Positions 9,387 to 18,082 of a stretch of 64,000 nt of DNA are shown here, one piece after another (within the stretch, counting starts at the first letter, position 1; every line of letters starts with the position of its first letter). The translations under genes and the position numbers were made by a program. This DNA is from Gloeocapsopsis sp. IPPAS B-1203 (GTDB lineage: Bacteria; Cyanobacteriota; Cyanobacteriia; Cyanobacteriales; Chroococcidiopsidaceae). The notes beneath the pieces were generated by a model, which was not told the origin of the DNA, ran no database searches, and saw only the letters and a program-made list of their open reading frames with translations. The stretch spans positions 620,001 through 684,000 of the forward strand of contig NZ_PEIG01000001.1 of assembly GCF_002749975.1 (NCBI RefSeq), written 5' to 3'.

Positions 9387-9580
9387 CTAGCGTTGTACAG
9401 CGGGGTCTCTCTGACCTCGCAAAGCTCGAAGTCCGGCTTCTAAGCGATCGGCGCGCTGGCGTTGTTGTTCAAGTTCCGTTGCCACCCAATTGCCTTGAGC
9501 ATCATACTAACGCAGCTTGGTAAATCGTACATTGTGGGCAGAAGTTCTGAGGATGACTGCAGCGCGTCTTTTTGAAACAT
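9387..9580 (-). pseudogene. Internally deleted relic of a Uma2-family endonuclease gene
   Basis: On the minus strand, 9580 down to 9515 encodes MFQKDALQSSSELLPTMYDLPS, which resembles a cyanobacterial Uma2 (DUF820) N-terminus. After a frame change, 9506 down to 9387 encodes YDAQGNWVATELEQQRQRAD and the following coiled-coil tail, which is the C-terminal end of the same family, ending at a TAG. The roughly 150-residue nuclease core is missing and the two pieces are out of frame, with a stop between them. The comparison to Uma2 termini is from memory of the family; the junction is seen directly. Confidence 0.68.
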
Positions 9581-9650
9581 GGCACCAACTAGTAATTGAT
9601 TAGCTTTAGGTTAACTTAGGGGTTGCGGTAATTGGTAACGGATACTAATT

Positions 9651-9743
9651 GCGATCGCTATCTACTCAAAACATAAACGCTGCTTTTGTCACCACGTCCA
9701 ACTAGCCTTAAATCAAAACACCAGCATGGGTTGTTGCGTTTAG
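9651..9743 (-). pseudogene. Decayed copy of the 3' end of the PAP/fibrillin gene
   Basis: Minus-strand translation near 9713-9664 reads DLRLVGRGDKSSVYVLSR then stop, matching the C-terminus DLRIGRGNEGSVYVLSK of the intact PAP/fibrillin gene at 12979-13569. DNA similarity continues over the HIP1 site after the stop and, with gaps, into the region encoding the NRE-QQGW segment. Upstream of this the coding sequence is gone. This is a partial, out-of-place duplicate about 3.3 kb from the intact copy. Confidence 0.65.
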
Positions 9744-9883
9744 CTTCAGCGCAGCGAAGGTGAGTAAATCTATTCAGTTCTTTCTTAGGTTCCCATAACT
9801 AATAGGTATGTTTTTTGATGAGTTTGTGGGCTTTCTGTAACTACATTAGTCTCATCTCGAACTTACTTTTTTGGAGGATTCAT

Positions 9884-10717
9884 ATGGGAGTCGGTGTAGC
9901 TCGTAAAGAAGTGACACGCACAGATGTTACAACATTACCTATTAAAGCCACAACAGTTCTCACACGACAAGACTTAGTTGACTTGGTACAAGGTAAATTC
10001 ATTGCCTTGTGCATTACTGACTACTATCCAAAGTGGCTTTGCGAGCAACTATGCAAAAGGTTGCTAAAACTTCCGGAGTTTGCCCGCTACTTACGAGCAC
10101 AAAATGTTGGTGTTCAAAGAACTGGAATGACTTTTTTTGAAACAAAAGGAGATCCAAGGCTACTTGAACAGTACTATGCAGAAGCCCAGCGTATGCGCAC
10201 TACTATCAGAAATACTTGCTTTCCTTACCTTTCCCCAATAGATAAACTCCGAGTCGAGCTTGAAGAAGTATGGTTTGCAGGCGCTCGGCTTGAGAACATT
10301 CATGGACAACCAATGATGGTTGGAATTGCACGTATGTTCGAGGATAGCTTTGAGCTTCCACCACACCAGGATGTGTTAGCTCGTGATATTGTAGATAATT
10401 CAAGCGATGGACTGCTTCTGTCGCAGCTTTCTGCAAACATATATTTACGAGAAGCAAAATTTGGTGGAGAGCTAGAGATTTGGGGAATCAAACCGTCTTA
10501 TCAAGAGTTTCTCAAACTTGCTTGCGACGATCTGCACTTTGATCAAAATAAACTCCCACCATCACAAGTGCTGTATAAACCCCGTGCTGGCGATCTAGTT
10601 CTCTTTGACTCAGGACGAGTTCATGCAGTACGTCCATCCAAGCAGGGACCACGAGTATCTATGTCATGTTTTGTAGGATATCGCGGTCAGAATATGCCTT
10701 TAACTTATTGGAGTTAA
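9884..10717 (+). CDS. 2-oxoglutarate/Fe(II)-dependent oxygenase
   Basis: The ATG at 9884 is chosen because a strong GGAGG lies 8 bases upstream; a longer frame from 9815 would add 23 hydrophobic residues with no such site. The 277-residue product has the jelly-roll facial triad H161-x-D163 (PPHQDV) and H247 (GRVHAV), followed by R257 for 2-oxoglutarate (GPRVS). The layout (GGELEIW, PRAGDLVLFDSGR, and a C-terminal YWS) resembles WelO5-type halogenases, but the metal-binding aspartate is kept, which predicts hydroxylation rather than halogenation. The substrate is unknown and no biosynthetic cluster surrounds it. A stem-loop pair follows the gene. Confidence 0.8.
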   Translation: MGVGVARKEVTRTDVTTLPIKATTVLTRQDLVDLVQGKFIALCITDYYPKWLCEQLCKRLLKLPEFARYLRAQNVGVQRTGMTFFETKGDPRLLEQYYAEAQRMRTTIRNTCFPYLSPIDKLRVELEEVWFAGARLENIHGQPMMVGIARMFEDSFELPPHQDVLARDIVDNSSDGLLLSQLSANIYLREAKFGGELEIWGIKPSYQEFLKLACDDLHFDQNKLPPSQVLYKPRAGDLVLFDSGRVHAVRPSKQGPRVSMSCFVGYRGQNMPLTYWS

Positions 10718-10813
10718 TGCCTATTCTACTTTGCCTTGTCGTAGGTTACTATCTGTAAGTAGTGGCAGAATGCTGTGTTTTTTAAGTGATAGGAATTGAC
10801 TAAATTGTGAGCT

Positions 10814-10894
10814 GAGGCAAGAATTGCCTCTACAGCTAAGGCAGTCTACCTATTGTCCAAGGATATGGGTAATATCCTAAAGAGGGTATTGCCC
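10814..10894 (+). terminator. Two stem-loops downstream of the 2OG oxygenase
   Basis: The first is GAGGCAA/TTGCCTC (10814-10820 with 10824-10830), a 7-bp stem on a 3-base loop. The second is an imperfect 12-bp stem between 10867-10878 and 10883-10894. Neither has a long U-tract, so terminator function is probable rather than shown; they could equally be part of a dispersed repeat. Confidence 0.45.
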
Positions 10895-11027
10895 ATTCAC
10901 TCACTTAATGTTGCCTTGAATTTCTGTCTCCAAAGACTAGTAAATTGAATAAAGCAAATGAGTATAATCACCTTATCGCCAGAAAATTTGACCACACATT
11001 AATCATGGTTTATGCGCTAAGCTTGCT

Positions 11028-12896
11028 ATGCTTCCGAGTAGTTCAAACTCACATTGGCAGTGTAAATTACCTGAGACAGAAATTAAACGTTTGCAGGCGC
11101 TGTGTCAGTATCAGATTCTAGATACTGTTCCTGAAGCACACTTTGACAACATAACTCGCTTGGCTGCTTACATTTGCCAAACTCCAATTGCTGCAATTAG
11201 TTTAGTAGATGCTCAGCGACAGTGGTTTAAATCAAAAGTAGGGTTCATGGCAACTGAAGAACCCCGCGATATTACTTTCTGCGCTTATACTATCCGGCAA
11301 GCTGAATTACTAGTTATCCCAGACACTTTAGCTGATGAGCGCTTTGCAACTAACCCTTTTGTGGTTGGTGACGCTCGGATTCGATTTTATGCAGGTGCTC
11401 CTTTGATTACTCCCACTGGCTTTACTTTGGGAACTTTATGCGTACTCGATCATGTTCCACGAAAATTAAGTTGCGAACAAATACAATTTCTACGGGTTTT
11501 AGCTGACCAAGTCGTGGCACAACTAGAGTTGCGACGTAATTTAAAAGATTTGAAACAAAGCATCATCGAGCGTCAAAAATCAGAAGCAAAACTCCGCCAC
11601 CATGTCTTTCATGATGAGTTGACAGGTTTGCCGAACCGAGCACTTTTTATGAAGCGGTTGAAATCTGCAATTTTGAAGAAGAAGTGGGAAACAGACTACT
11701 TATTTGCTGTGCTTTTTATCGATTTAGATCGTTTTAAGGTTGTTAACGATAGCCTTGGGCATATGGTTGGAGATCAGCTACTGATTGCAACTGCACGCAG
11801 ATTGAAAGCGTGTTTGCGACCTGAGGACATGGTTGCTCGGCTCGGAGGTGACGAGTTTGTGATTTTGCTTGACAATATTAGGGGTATCAGTGACGCTACT
11901 GATGTGGCAGAGCGGATTCAGAAAAGACTATCATTGCCTTGCAACTTGAGTGGGCACGAAGTATTTACTAGCATCAGTATAGGCATTGCTCTGGGCACAA
12001 CAAATTATCACCAACCGGAAGTCTTGCTCCGCGATGCTGATACGGCAATGTACCGTGCAAAGGTGCTAGGTAAGGCTCGTTACGAAGTCTTTGATATAGA
12101 AATGCATGACTCGGTTGTGAAGCTCATGCAACTAGAGAACGATCTCCGACGGGCAATTGAACGTCAGGAGTTCCAGATTTATTACCAGCCAATAGTACTA
12201 GTAGACACAGGCGAGATCACTGGGTTTGAAGCGCTAATTCGCTGGCAACATCCAACGCGGGGCTTGCTGAATCCAGCTGATTTTATCTCGGTAGCAGAAG
12301 AAACTGGAGCGATCGTCCCGATTGGCTATTGGGTACTTTATGAGGCATGCCGCCAGCTAAGGACATGGCAGTCGGAATTTTCCGCTCAACCCTTAACAAT
12401 CAGTGTCAATCTCTCCAGCAAACAGTTTTCACAACTAGATCTCGTTGAGCAAATCATTCACATTCTGCAATTAACTAACCTTGATGCACGTAGCTTGAAG
12501 CTGGAAATCACTGAAAGCACAATTATGGAGAATGCAGAATCTGCAACTGCCATGCTTTTGCGACTGAGAGACTTGGGCATTGAAATATATTTAGATGACT
12601 TTGGTACAGGCTACTCATCCTTGAGTTCTTTACACCGCTTTCCAGTTGATGTGCTCAAAATTGATCGCTCTTTTATCAGCACAATTCAAGCTAATCATGA
12701 GAAGACAAAAATTGTTCAAGTCATCATGACACTAGCTCAGAATTTGGGCATGGACGCAATAGCAGAAGGAATAGAAACAGTAGAACAAAGGGAACAGCTT
12801 AAAATATTACGGTGTAGGTATGGACAAGGGTACTTATTTTATCAGCCAGTAGACGCACAGACAGCGGCAGCAATAATTGCTCAAAATAAACAATAG
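11028..12896 (+). CDS. GAF-GGDEF-EAL cyclic-di-GMP turnover protein
   Basis: A 622-residue cytoplasmic signalling protein. A GAF sensor domain (about 25-170) is followed by a short helix, a diguanylate cyclase domain with intact GGDEF at 273-277 and an RPED inhibitory site at 264-267 five residues before it, and an EAL phosphodiesterase domain with E401-A-L, DDFGTGYS at 523-530 and a late EGIE. Both catalytic signatures look complete, so the protein may be bifunctional with the GAF ligand choosing the direction. There is no membrane segment. It stands alone as a transcription unit. Confidence 0.93.
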   Translation: MLPSSSNSHWQCKLPETEIKRLQALCQYQILDTVPEAHFDNITRLAAYICQTPIAAISLVDAQRQWFKSKVGFMATEEPRDITFCAYTIRQAELLVIPDTLADERFATNPFVVGDARIRFYAGAPLITPTGFTLGTLCVLDHVPRKLSCEQIQFLRVLADQVVAQLELRRNLKDLKQSIIERQKSEAKLRHHVFHDELTGLPNRALFMKRLKSAILKKKWETDYLFAVLFIDLDRFKVVNDSLGHMVGDQLLIATARRLKACLRPEDMVARLGGDEFVILLDNIRGISDATDVAERIQKRLSLPCNLSGHEVFTSISIGIALGTTNYHQPEVLLRDADTAMYRAKVLGKARYEVFDIEMHDSVVKLMQLENDLRRAIERQEFQIYYQPIVLVDTGEITGFEALIRWQHPTRGLLNPADFISVAEETGAIVPIGYWVLYEACRQLRTWQSEFSAQPLTISVNLSSKQFSQLDLVEQIIHILQLTNLDARSLKLEITESTIMENAESATAMLLRLRDLGIEIYLDDFGTGYSSLSSLHRFPVDVLKIDRSFISTIQANHEKTKIVQVIMTLAQNLGMDAIAEGIETVEQREQLKILRCRYGQGYLFYQPVDAQTAAAIIAQNKQ

Positions 12897-12978
12897 ACTG
12901 CGCAATAGCTCAATAGCTATCTTAAAATCAATTAAATTACCTAGCTCAACTAGTCATGAGTGGTAATGACAGCGATCG

Positions 12979-13569
12979 CTAAACTTTACTTAAAACATAA
13001 ACGCTGCCTTCGTTACCACGCCCGATGCGTAAATCACGATCGAGATAAGTAATATCTAGCCATCCTTGTTGTTCGCGGTTATCTAAACGAAAATCAACTG
13101 CTGCAAACTTTTTACCCGCTTCAATCTGCCCAATAAAGTCCTTGGGAGACTTGTTGTATCCTACCAAACGCTGTAAACCCAAGATTGAACGCTCAAATTT
13201 TACTTGGACTCGACGTTCAGAAAGTGGCTCAAACCGCGCAGCAACTGCCACCATTCCTTCTAAAAAAGGTATGCCATAAACTTCTGCGATGTTGTAGACA
13301 CTGGTTGTCGCAACACGGATAGATTGATAAATTTGACCGAGCTTGAATAATGGCAATTGGTCAATATTTAATAAACCTTTACTCGTGGTGTAAAGCAGTC
13401 GCCAGTCACCATCGAGGAATTCTCCCGCTTCAACAGGGCGAGGAGTCGGGTTGCGCTCTTCTAGCTGAGCGATCGCCATTAAAATAGCTTGCTTGTCTTG
13501 CTCAGTTGCCAGTAGTCCGCGATTTTTGCCTGCGATCGCTTCTAACAGTGTTGTTTTTCCTACCATCAC
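12979..13569 (-). CDS. PAP/fibrillin family protein (plastid-lipid-associated)
   Basis: A 196-residue fibrillin-domain protein. Conserved features are the N-terminal helix LLEAIAGKNRG, the core LDGDWRLLYTTSKGLL around residues 52-68, and the C-terminal strand DLRIGRGNEGSVYVLSK. Fibrillins associate with thylakoids or lipid globules in plants and are linked to photoprotection in cyanobacteria; the exact ligand is not known. No signal peptide is present. A broken copy of its 3' end lies at 9651-9743, so the locus has been partly duplicated. Confidence 0.88.
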   Translation of the reverse strand: MMVGKTTLLEAIAGKNRGLLATEQDKQAILMAIAQLEERNPTPRPVEAGEFLDGDWRLLYTTSKGLLNIDQLPLFKLGQIYQSIRVATTSVYNIAEVYGIPFLEGMVAVAARFEPLSERRVQVKFERSILGLQRLVGYNKSPKDFIGQIEAGKKFAAVDFRLDNREQQGWLDITYLDRDLRIGRGNEGSVYVLSKV

Positions 13570-13779
13570 ACCCTTCCCTATTTTTTCTGTGGAAATTTAC
13601 ACCTTATTTCACCAACACTAGCTTAGTTATCCTTACAAATTATTCTCGGTTGAATAAGTCACCTATAGTTAATAAGTTTTTTTGATATTTTTGTTACCTT
13701 TTCACTATCAAGGTTTTCAGCTAAAAGGAAACAGCTTTTTTAGTGATAAACTTGAACTATATAGATTAAAATACTTTCT

Positions 13780-14010
13780 ATGCGTAATTCTGCTCTACGT
13801 GAAGAACCTCGCGATCAACGTGCTGCTGTGATTCCTGTAAAGAATGAATCTTCATTACTCGATTGGTTAGAGTCGTCAGGTCGCTTGATAGCGCGTGACC
13901 AACAAGAACCAGACTATTCAGACGATGAAGAAGAAATTGCTGGCTTAATGGACCCAGATGATATGTCTTACGACCTTGATGATGATGATGCTATAGAAGT
14001 AGAAGATTAG
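13780..14010 (+). CDS. DUF3134 family protein
   Basis: A 76-residue acidic protein with the conserved cyanobacterial N-terminal block EEPRDQRAAVIPVK followed by SSLLDWLESSGRLIARD. The last 30 residues are almost all Asp and Glu. There are no membrane segments or catalytic motifs; the function is unknown. It precedes mraY by about 200 bases on the same strand. Confidence 0.85.
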   Translation: MRNSALREEPRDQRAAVIPVKNESSLLDWLESSGRLIARDQQEPDYSDDEEEIAGLMDPDDMSYDLDDDDAIEVED

Positions 14011-14214
14011 CACTCTGCTGTTTGCAGAAACACTACATGCATTCTTAGTCAAATAAGTAAGTCACTAGAAAACCTTCACAACTCACTTTGAGTTTGACGG
14101 CAAATCAAACAGCCCGTAAACTCTATGCTGGTTACTCTAAATCTTGTGGCAGGTACATTGCTGCAGATAGGTTTAGGAGTCGTCATCTAAAAAGTGCTGT
14201 TGTGAGGAAATGTC

Positions 14215-15318
14215 GTGGAAGCTAAATCATCTTCGGATTCATTTCATTTGTCTGGCATCAATCTACTTGTGCTATTAGGCGTATCAATAAGTATTACGGC
14301 ACTTGTTCTAGATTGGATTGCAAACCGATTGCCTTGGCAAACTACTTCTCTAAGTTTACCTTTAATTGTTTGTGGAATAGCAGCTGCGGGAATAGGGTAT
14401 GGTGTTGTTCCATTACTTGTTAAATTAAAAACAGGGCAAGTCATTCGCGAAGATGGTCCTCAAGCTCATTTAAAAAAAGCAGGTACGCCAACAATGGGAG
14501 GCGTTTTTTTTATTCCTGTTGCGATCGCATGCGCTGCAATTTTGTCGAGCTTTACAACCAATGTCGTTGCAGTATGTTTGTTGACATTAGGTTATGCAGC
14601 GATTGGTTGGCTGGATGATTGGCAAATCTTACGACATAAATCAAATAAAGGCATCTCGCCTCGGATGAAACTTGCGTTACAGATTGGTTTTGCAGTGCTG
14701 TTTTGTCTGTGGTTGTGGTGGAGCCAATCGAGCAATATTACTACAGTGAGCTTACCCTTTGGTTATGCGTTGCCGTTAGGTTTGTTATTTTGGCTATTAG
14801 CAGTTTTTGTTATGGTTGCCGAAAGTAACGCTACTAACCTGACTGATGGTGTCGATGGCTTAGCTGGCGGAACAGTGGCGATCGCATTTTTAGGTTTGGG
14901 TGCTTTAGTTGCTTCTACCAATCCTGAATTGATGATTTTTTGTGCTTGTATGAGTGGTAGCTGTTTAGGATTTTTAGTTCACAATCGTAATCCAGCGCGT
15001 GTATTCATGGGAGATACAGGATCGCTGGCTTTAGGTGGTGCATTAGCTGCTGTAGGATTACTTAGCAACACACTTTGGGCACTATTTATTCTTAGTGGAA
15101 TCTTTTTTGTCGAGACACTTTCAGTCATGGCACAAGTTGGTTATTACAAAGCCACCAAAGATCCTAACGGTGTAGGGAAACGTCTATTCAAGATGGCTCC
15201 TTTACATCATCATCTTGAACTATCAGGCTGGTCAGAATTACAAGTAGTAGGGGTGTTTTACTTGATTAATGCAATTTTAGCTGGAGTTTGTTTGTGGTTG
15301 AACAAAGTAAGTATTTAG
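14215..15318 (+). CDS. mraY: Phospho-N-acetylmuramoyl-pentapeptide transferase
   Basis: A 367-residue polytopic membrane enzyme that transfers phospho-MurNAc-pentapeptide from UDP to undecaprenyl phosphate, forming lipid I. Signature motifs are visible: KAGTPTMGG near residue 90, NATNLTDGVDGLAGG near 205, FMGDTGSLALGG near 265, and the HHH of APLHHHLE near 330. The start is a GTG at 14215 preceded by GAGGAA at a good distance. About ten membrane segments are expected. No other mur genes are adjacent, so the dcw cluster is dispersed here as in many cyanobacteria. Confidence 0.96.
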   Translation: MEAKSSSDSFHLSGINLLVLLGVSISITALVLDWIANRLPWQTTSLSLPLIVCGIAAAGIGYGVVPLLVKLKTGQVIREDGPQAHLKKAGTPTMGGVFFIPVAIACAAILSSFTTNVVAVCLLTLGYAAIGWLDDWQILRHKSNKGISPRMKLALQIGFAVLFCLWLWWSQSSNITTVSLPFGYALPLGLLFWLLAVFVMVAESNATNLTDGVDGLAGGTVAIAFLGLGALVASTNPELMIFCACMSGSCLGFLVHNRNPARVFMGDTGSLALGGALAAVGLLSNTLWALFILSGIFFVETLSVMAQVGYYKATKDPNGVGKRLFKMAPLHHHLELSGWSELQVVGVFYLINAILAGVCLWLNKVSI

Positions 15319-15361
15319 AAAAGGTGAGGAGTGATAGTAGCTTGTAGATAATAGACCCCCT

Positions 15362-15547
15362 GCATGAATGCGAGTGCAAATAAATTCGCTGATATACAAA
15401 CTATATCCACCAATTTAGAGTTGTGAATTACTCGTCAAGAATGAACAGTTAGTCGTGAAGTGTTGAGTTATAAGTTAAGAACATTCAAAACTTAAAACTT
15501 TGTTTGGATAGCTCTGAAGGAAGTCGAAGGGCGTTTGTAATTCATGC
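15362..15547. repeat. MITE-like interspersed repeat, copy A
   Basis: An intergenic element ending in short inverted termini GCATGAAT (15362-15369) and ATTCATGC (15540-15547). Its interior shares a block (GCAAATAAATTCGC to TATCCACC, 15376-15412) and an end block (GGAAGTCGAAGG) with the element at 33773-33917, and an inverted relative lies at 63574-63615. It has no coding potential and abuts the moaB stop codon. The middle of this copy carries extra sequence. Confidence 0.6.
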
Positions 15548-15548
15548 T

Positions 15549-16067
15549 TTATTTCTTTCCATCTCCTCTTATTTGACTAACTAAATGAACAAGTTCGGGC
15601 AAAATTAATTGCTGCATTCCTAGTTTGACTGCATTAGAAGAACCAGGAAGAGCAAAAATCAGTTTGCTTTGATATACTCCAGCGATCGCCCGAGAGGCGA
15701 TTGCTCGCGAACCGATTTCTTTGTAACTTAAGTAGCGAAATAACTCTCCAAAGCCAGGTAAAGTTTTCTCAAGGAGATTTGCGATCGCGTCATATGTTGT
15801 ATCTCTGGGGGCAATTCCAGTACCACCATTGCAAATTACTACGTCCAAATTTACTTGGTTAGCTAGGTTGTATAACTGATTTTGAATTTGTCTTGGCTCA
15901 TCTGGAATAATTGTATATGCCCCCACATTACGACCGGCATCCAAAAGTAGCTTTTTAATTAGTTGACCACTTTTGTCAGTTTCAACAGTGCGCGTATCAC
16001 TTACTGTGATGACAGCACAGGTGATTGTCATACTAGTCAGATCAGGGTGCGGCTGATGCGTCATCAA
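15549..16067 (-). CDS. moaB: Molybdenum cofactor biosynthesis protein, MoaB/MogA type
   Basis: A 172-residue MoCF_biosynth-domain protein with the molybdopterin-binding motifs ITVSDTRTVETDKSG near the N-terminus and NGGTGIAPRDTTYDA near residues 78-94. The length fits MoaB/MogA, which adenylate molybdopterin before molybdate insertion. It lies in a same-strand run with psb28 and dtd, probably by chance rather than function. The first of two adjacent methionine codons is taken as the start. Confidence 0.9.
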   Translation of the reverse strand: MMTHQPHPDLTSMTITCAVITVSDTRTVETDKSGQLIKKLLLDAGRNVGAYTIIPDEPRQIQNQLYNLANQVNLDVVICNGGTGIAPRDTTYDAIANLLEKTLPGFGELFRYLSYKEIGSRAIASRAIAGVYQSKLIFALPGSSNAVKLGMQQLILPELVHLVSQIRGDGKK

Positions 16068-16083
16068 AGTAAAAGTAATAAAT

Positions 16084-16419
16084 TTATGACTTGCTGAATT
16101 CTAAGCCATGAGTTTCTGCATAGCGCTGCATAAAGCGCAGGAAGCGATCCCATTCATCAGCAGATTTCATGAGGTAAAACACTTCTAATGCTTCTGGCTT
16201 ACCATTAACGAATTTACCCTTCACTTCACGAGTTGTCAGCGTCCCCTCTTCATCAATCATGTACATTCCAGTAATTTCTTCTGTCGCTTCGCTACTCAAA
16301 GCCTGAGGATTTTGAAAGTAAAAAGTGGCTGTACCGTTACTACCATCGCGCGATCGCGTCAGACGTACATCTGGAATAACTTCTTCATCAACGCCTCTAA
16401 AAAACTGAATTTGAGCCAT
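16084..16419 (-). CDS. psb28: Photosystem II assembly protein Psb28
   Basis: A 111-residue soluble protein with the Psb28 sequence throughout: N-terminal [23 protein letters not shown] in part, a central [15 protein letters not shown], and C-terminal [13 protein letters not shown]. Psb28 binds the cytoplasmic face of CP47-containing PSII assembly intermediates and influences chlorophyll protein synthesis. The length is the family standard. It is 16 bases upstream of moaB on the same strand, so they may be cotranscribed. Confidence 0.96.
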   Translation of the reverse strand: MAQIQFFRGVDEEVIPDVRLTRSRDGSNGTATFYFQNPQALSSEATEEITGMYMIDEEGTLTTREVKGKFVNGKPEALEVFYLMKSADEWDRFLRFMQRYAETHGLEFSKS

Positions 16420-16540
16420 AATACTTTGCGATTACACTTTTTGCATCTTATCTGTAACTTCATATTTTCTCATTTTTTGGATAATTGGTAATTGTCAATA
16501 GGCAGGGATCAAAATAACTTTGCAGGGCGCATTTGCTGTA

Positions 16541-16996
16541 CTAAATATTCTCTCTATCAAGTAAAAGAGTAACTGGACCATCATTGTCAATCGAAACTTG
16601 CATCATTGCACCAAATATGCCAGTTTCCACTCTTAAACCACTTTGCCGAAGTTTGCTCACAAATAAGTGATACAAATCAACTGCGATGCTGGGCGATGCA
16701 GAACGATCAAAAGAAGGACGACGACCTTTGCGACAGTCACCATAAAGCGTAAATTGGCTAATAACCAATAATTCGCCACCAATTTCCTGCACAGATTTAG
16801 AAAAGCGATCGCCACTAGCATCTTCGTCAGGAAAAATGCGCAATTCTAAGCACTTGCGTACCATCCAATCAAGTTCAGCTTCTGTATCAGTATCAGCAAT
16901 ACCCACAAGTAAATTCAGCCCTCGCCCAATTTTGCCAACAAGTTCACCATCAACGGTAACTTGAGAAGATTTAACTCGTTGAATCACAACACGCAT
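16541..16996 (-). CDS. dtd: D-aminoacyl-tRNA deacylase
   Basis: A 151-residue DTD-family enzyme that hydrolyses D-aminoacyl and glycyl mischarged tRNAs. It begins [18 protein letters not shown] and carries the active-site motifs SQFTLYGD near residue 80 and [10 protein letters not shown] near the C-terminus (the GP motif that rejects L-amino acids). Length and motif order are standard. Confidence 0.95.
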   Translation of the reverse strand: MRVVIQRVKSSQVTVDGELVGKIGRGLNLLVGIADTDTEAELDWMVRKCLELRIFPDEDASGDRFSKSVQEIGGELLVISQFTLYGDCRKGRRPSFDRSASPSIAVDLYHLFVSKLRQSGLRVETGIFGAMMQVSIDNDGPVTLLLDRENI

Positions 16997-17085
16997 ATTT
17001 ATTGAGTTAAGTTTTCACGACTTTGCCAAATAGTAGCTTCCTTGAGACATCAGCGATCGCGAGAATCACCTGATAAAATTTCCTC

Positions 17086-17949
17086 ATGTTTGATAATATC
17101 TGTAAATTTTTAGTCGAGAATTTTTCTAGCGATTTTGCCAATTGGCTACTCGGAAAATCTCTTACTTTTACTAAATTGAGTCCTTCAGAACTCTCACTAG
17201 AACCGATTCATGCTGATGCGTTGATCTTACTGGAAGCAGAAGAAGTTGTACTGCATCTAGAGTTTCAAACTCAACCTAAAAGCGATATTCCATTTCGGAT
17301 GATTGATTATCGGCTGCGAGTGTATCGGCGCTTTCCTTTGAAGGAGATGCATCAAGTTGTCATTTATCTACGACAATCAAATTCCGAATTAGCACAACAA
17401 ACAACCTTTGTCCTTGAAAAAACTCGTCATGAATTTGACGTGATTCGCCTGTGGGAACAACCAACAAGTCTATTTCTGCAATATCCAGGCTTATTACCCC
17501 TCGCAGTTTTGAGCCAAACGAGTAACCGTGTAGGAACACTACAGCAAGTAGCACAGGAGATCGTTAAAATTTCCGATCAACGCGTGCAAAATAATGTCGC
17601 AGCATCAGCATTTATTCTAGCTGGGTTAGTATTAGAGAAAGACATTATACAACAGGTACTGCGGAGGGAACTCATGCAGGAATCAGTAACATATCAAGCT
17701 TCGGTAGAAGAGGGACGCGCCGAGGGTCTCGCTAAGGGTCTCGCTAAGGGTCGTGCGGAAGGTCGTGCGGAAGGTCGTGCGGAAGGAATTCAAGAGGGTA
17801 TACAAGAAGGCATTCAAGAGGGTATTCGATCAGTAGCTGCTAATTTGTTGCGCGAGGGACTTACGATAGAAATGGTGGCACGAGTGACTGGATTATCGGT
17901 ATATGTAGTGCAGCAGTTGGCAAACAGCATTAATGATGGAGGTGAGTAA
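17086..17949 (+). CDS. Rpn-family PD-(D/E)XK nuclease/transposase-like protein with glycine-rich repeat
   Basis: A 287-residue protein of the Rpn/DUF4351-type group abundant in cyanobacteria. The N-terminal two-thirds holds the degenerate PD-(D/E)XK core, visible as HADALILLEAEE followed by HLEFQTQ near residues 42-65. Residues of about 208-246 are a tandem repeat of four-residue units (EGRA, EGLA, KGRA, EGIQ), and the final 40 residues form a helical domain (LLREGLTIEMVARVTGLS). Rpn proteins are RecA-independent recombination-promoting nucleases. Whether this copy is mobile is unknown; it has no flanking inverted repeats. Confidence 0.75.
   Translation: MFDNICKFLVENFSSDFANWLLGKSLTFTKLSPSELSLEPIHADALILLEAEEVVLHLEFQTQPKSDIPFRMIDYRLRVYRRFPLKEMHQVVIYLRQSNSELAQQTTFVLEKTRHEFDVIRLWEQPTSLFLQYPGLLPLAVLSQTSNRVGTLQQVAQEIVKISDQRVQNNVAASAFILAGLVLEKDIIQQVLRRELMQESVTYQASVEEGRAEGLAKGLAKGRAEGRAEGRAEGIQEGIQEGIQEGIRSVAANLLREGLTIEMVARVTGLSVYVVQQLANSINDGGE
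17725..17784 (+). repeat. In-frame 12-bp tandem repeat inside the Rpn-like gene
   Basis: Two perfect copies of GGTCTCGCTAAG are followed by three perfect copies of GGTCGTGCGGAA, then four degenerate units of the same length. The perfect third-codon-position identity points to recent slippage expansion that preserves the frame. Confidence 0.85.
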
Positions 17950-18038
17950 AGAGCGATCGCGTTGTTTCATCTTTGCATAGCAATTCCACCTAATAAATTG
18001 TGAAATCTCTAACTGTAGCCAACATTTAAAGGGCAAGG

Positions 18039-18073
18039 GAGAGTTAAGAACTTTTCAAGCTATCTTAACTCTC
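18039..18073. terminator. Stem-loop between convergent genes
   Basis: A perfect 11-bp inverted repeat (GAGAGTTAAGA/TCTTAACTCTC) around a 13-base loop, extendable by two G-U pairs. It lies between the ends of the plus-strand Rpn-like gene and the minus-strand GTPase gene. A long U-run is missing, but position and stem strength suggest a bidirectional transcription end. Confidence 0.6.
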
Positions 18074-18082
18074 TTGAATCAT

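Noticed and set aside
9341-9523. 60-codon plus-strand frame
   Set aside because: Antisense to the Uma2 relic on the minus strand, with no ribosome site or family resemblance.
17086-17949. Rpn-like gene as an active insertion sequence
   Set aside because: No terminal inverted repeats or target-site duplication could be found on its flanks.
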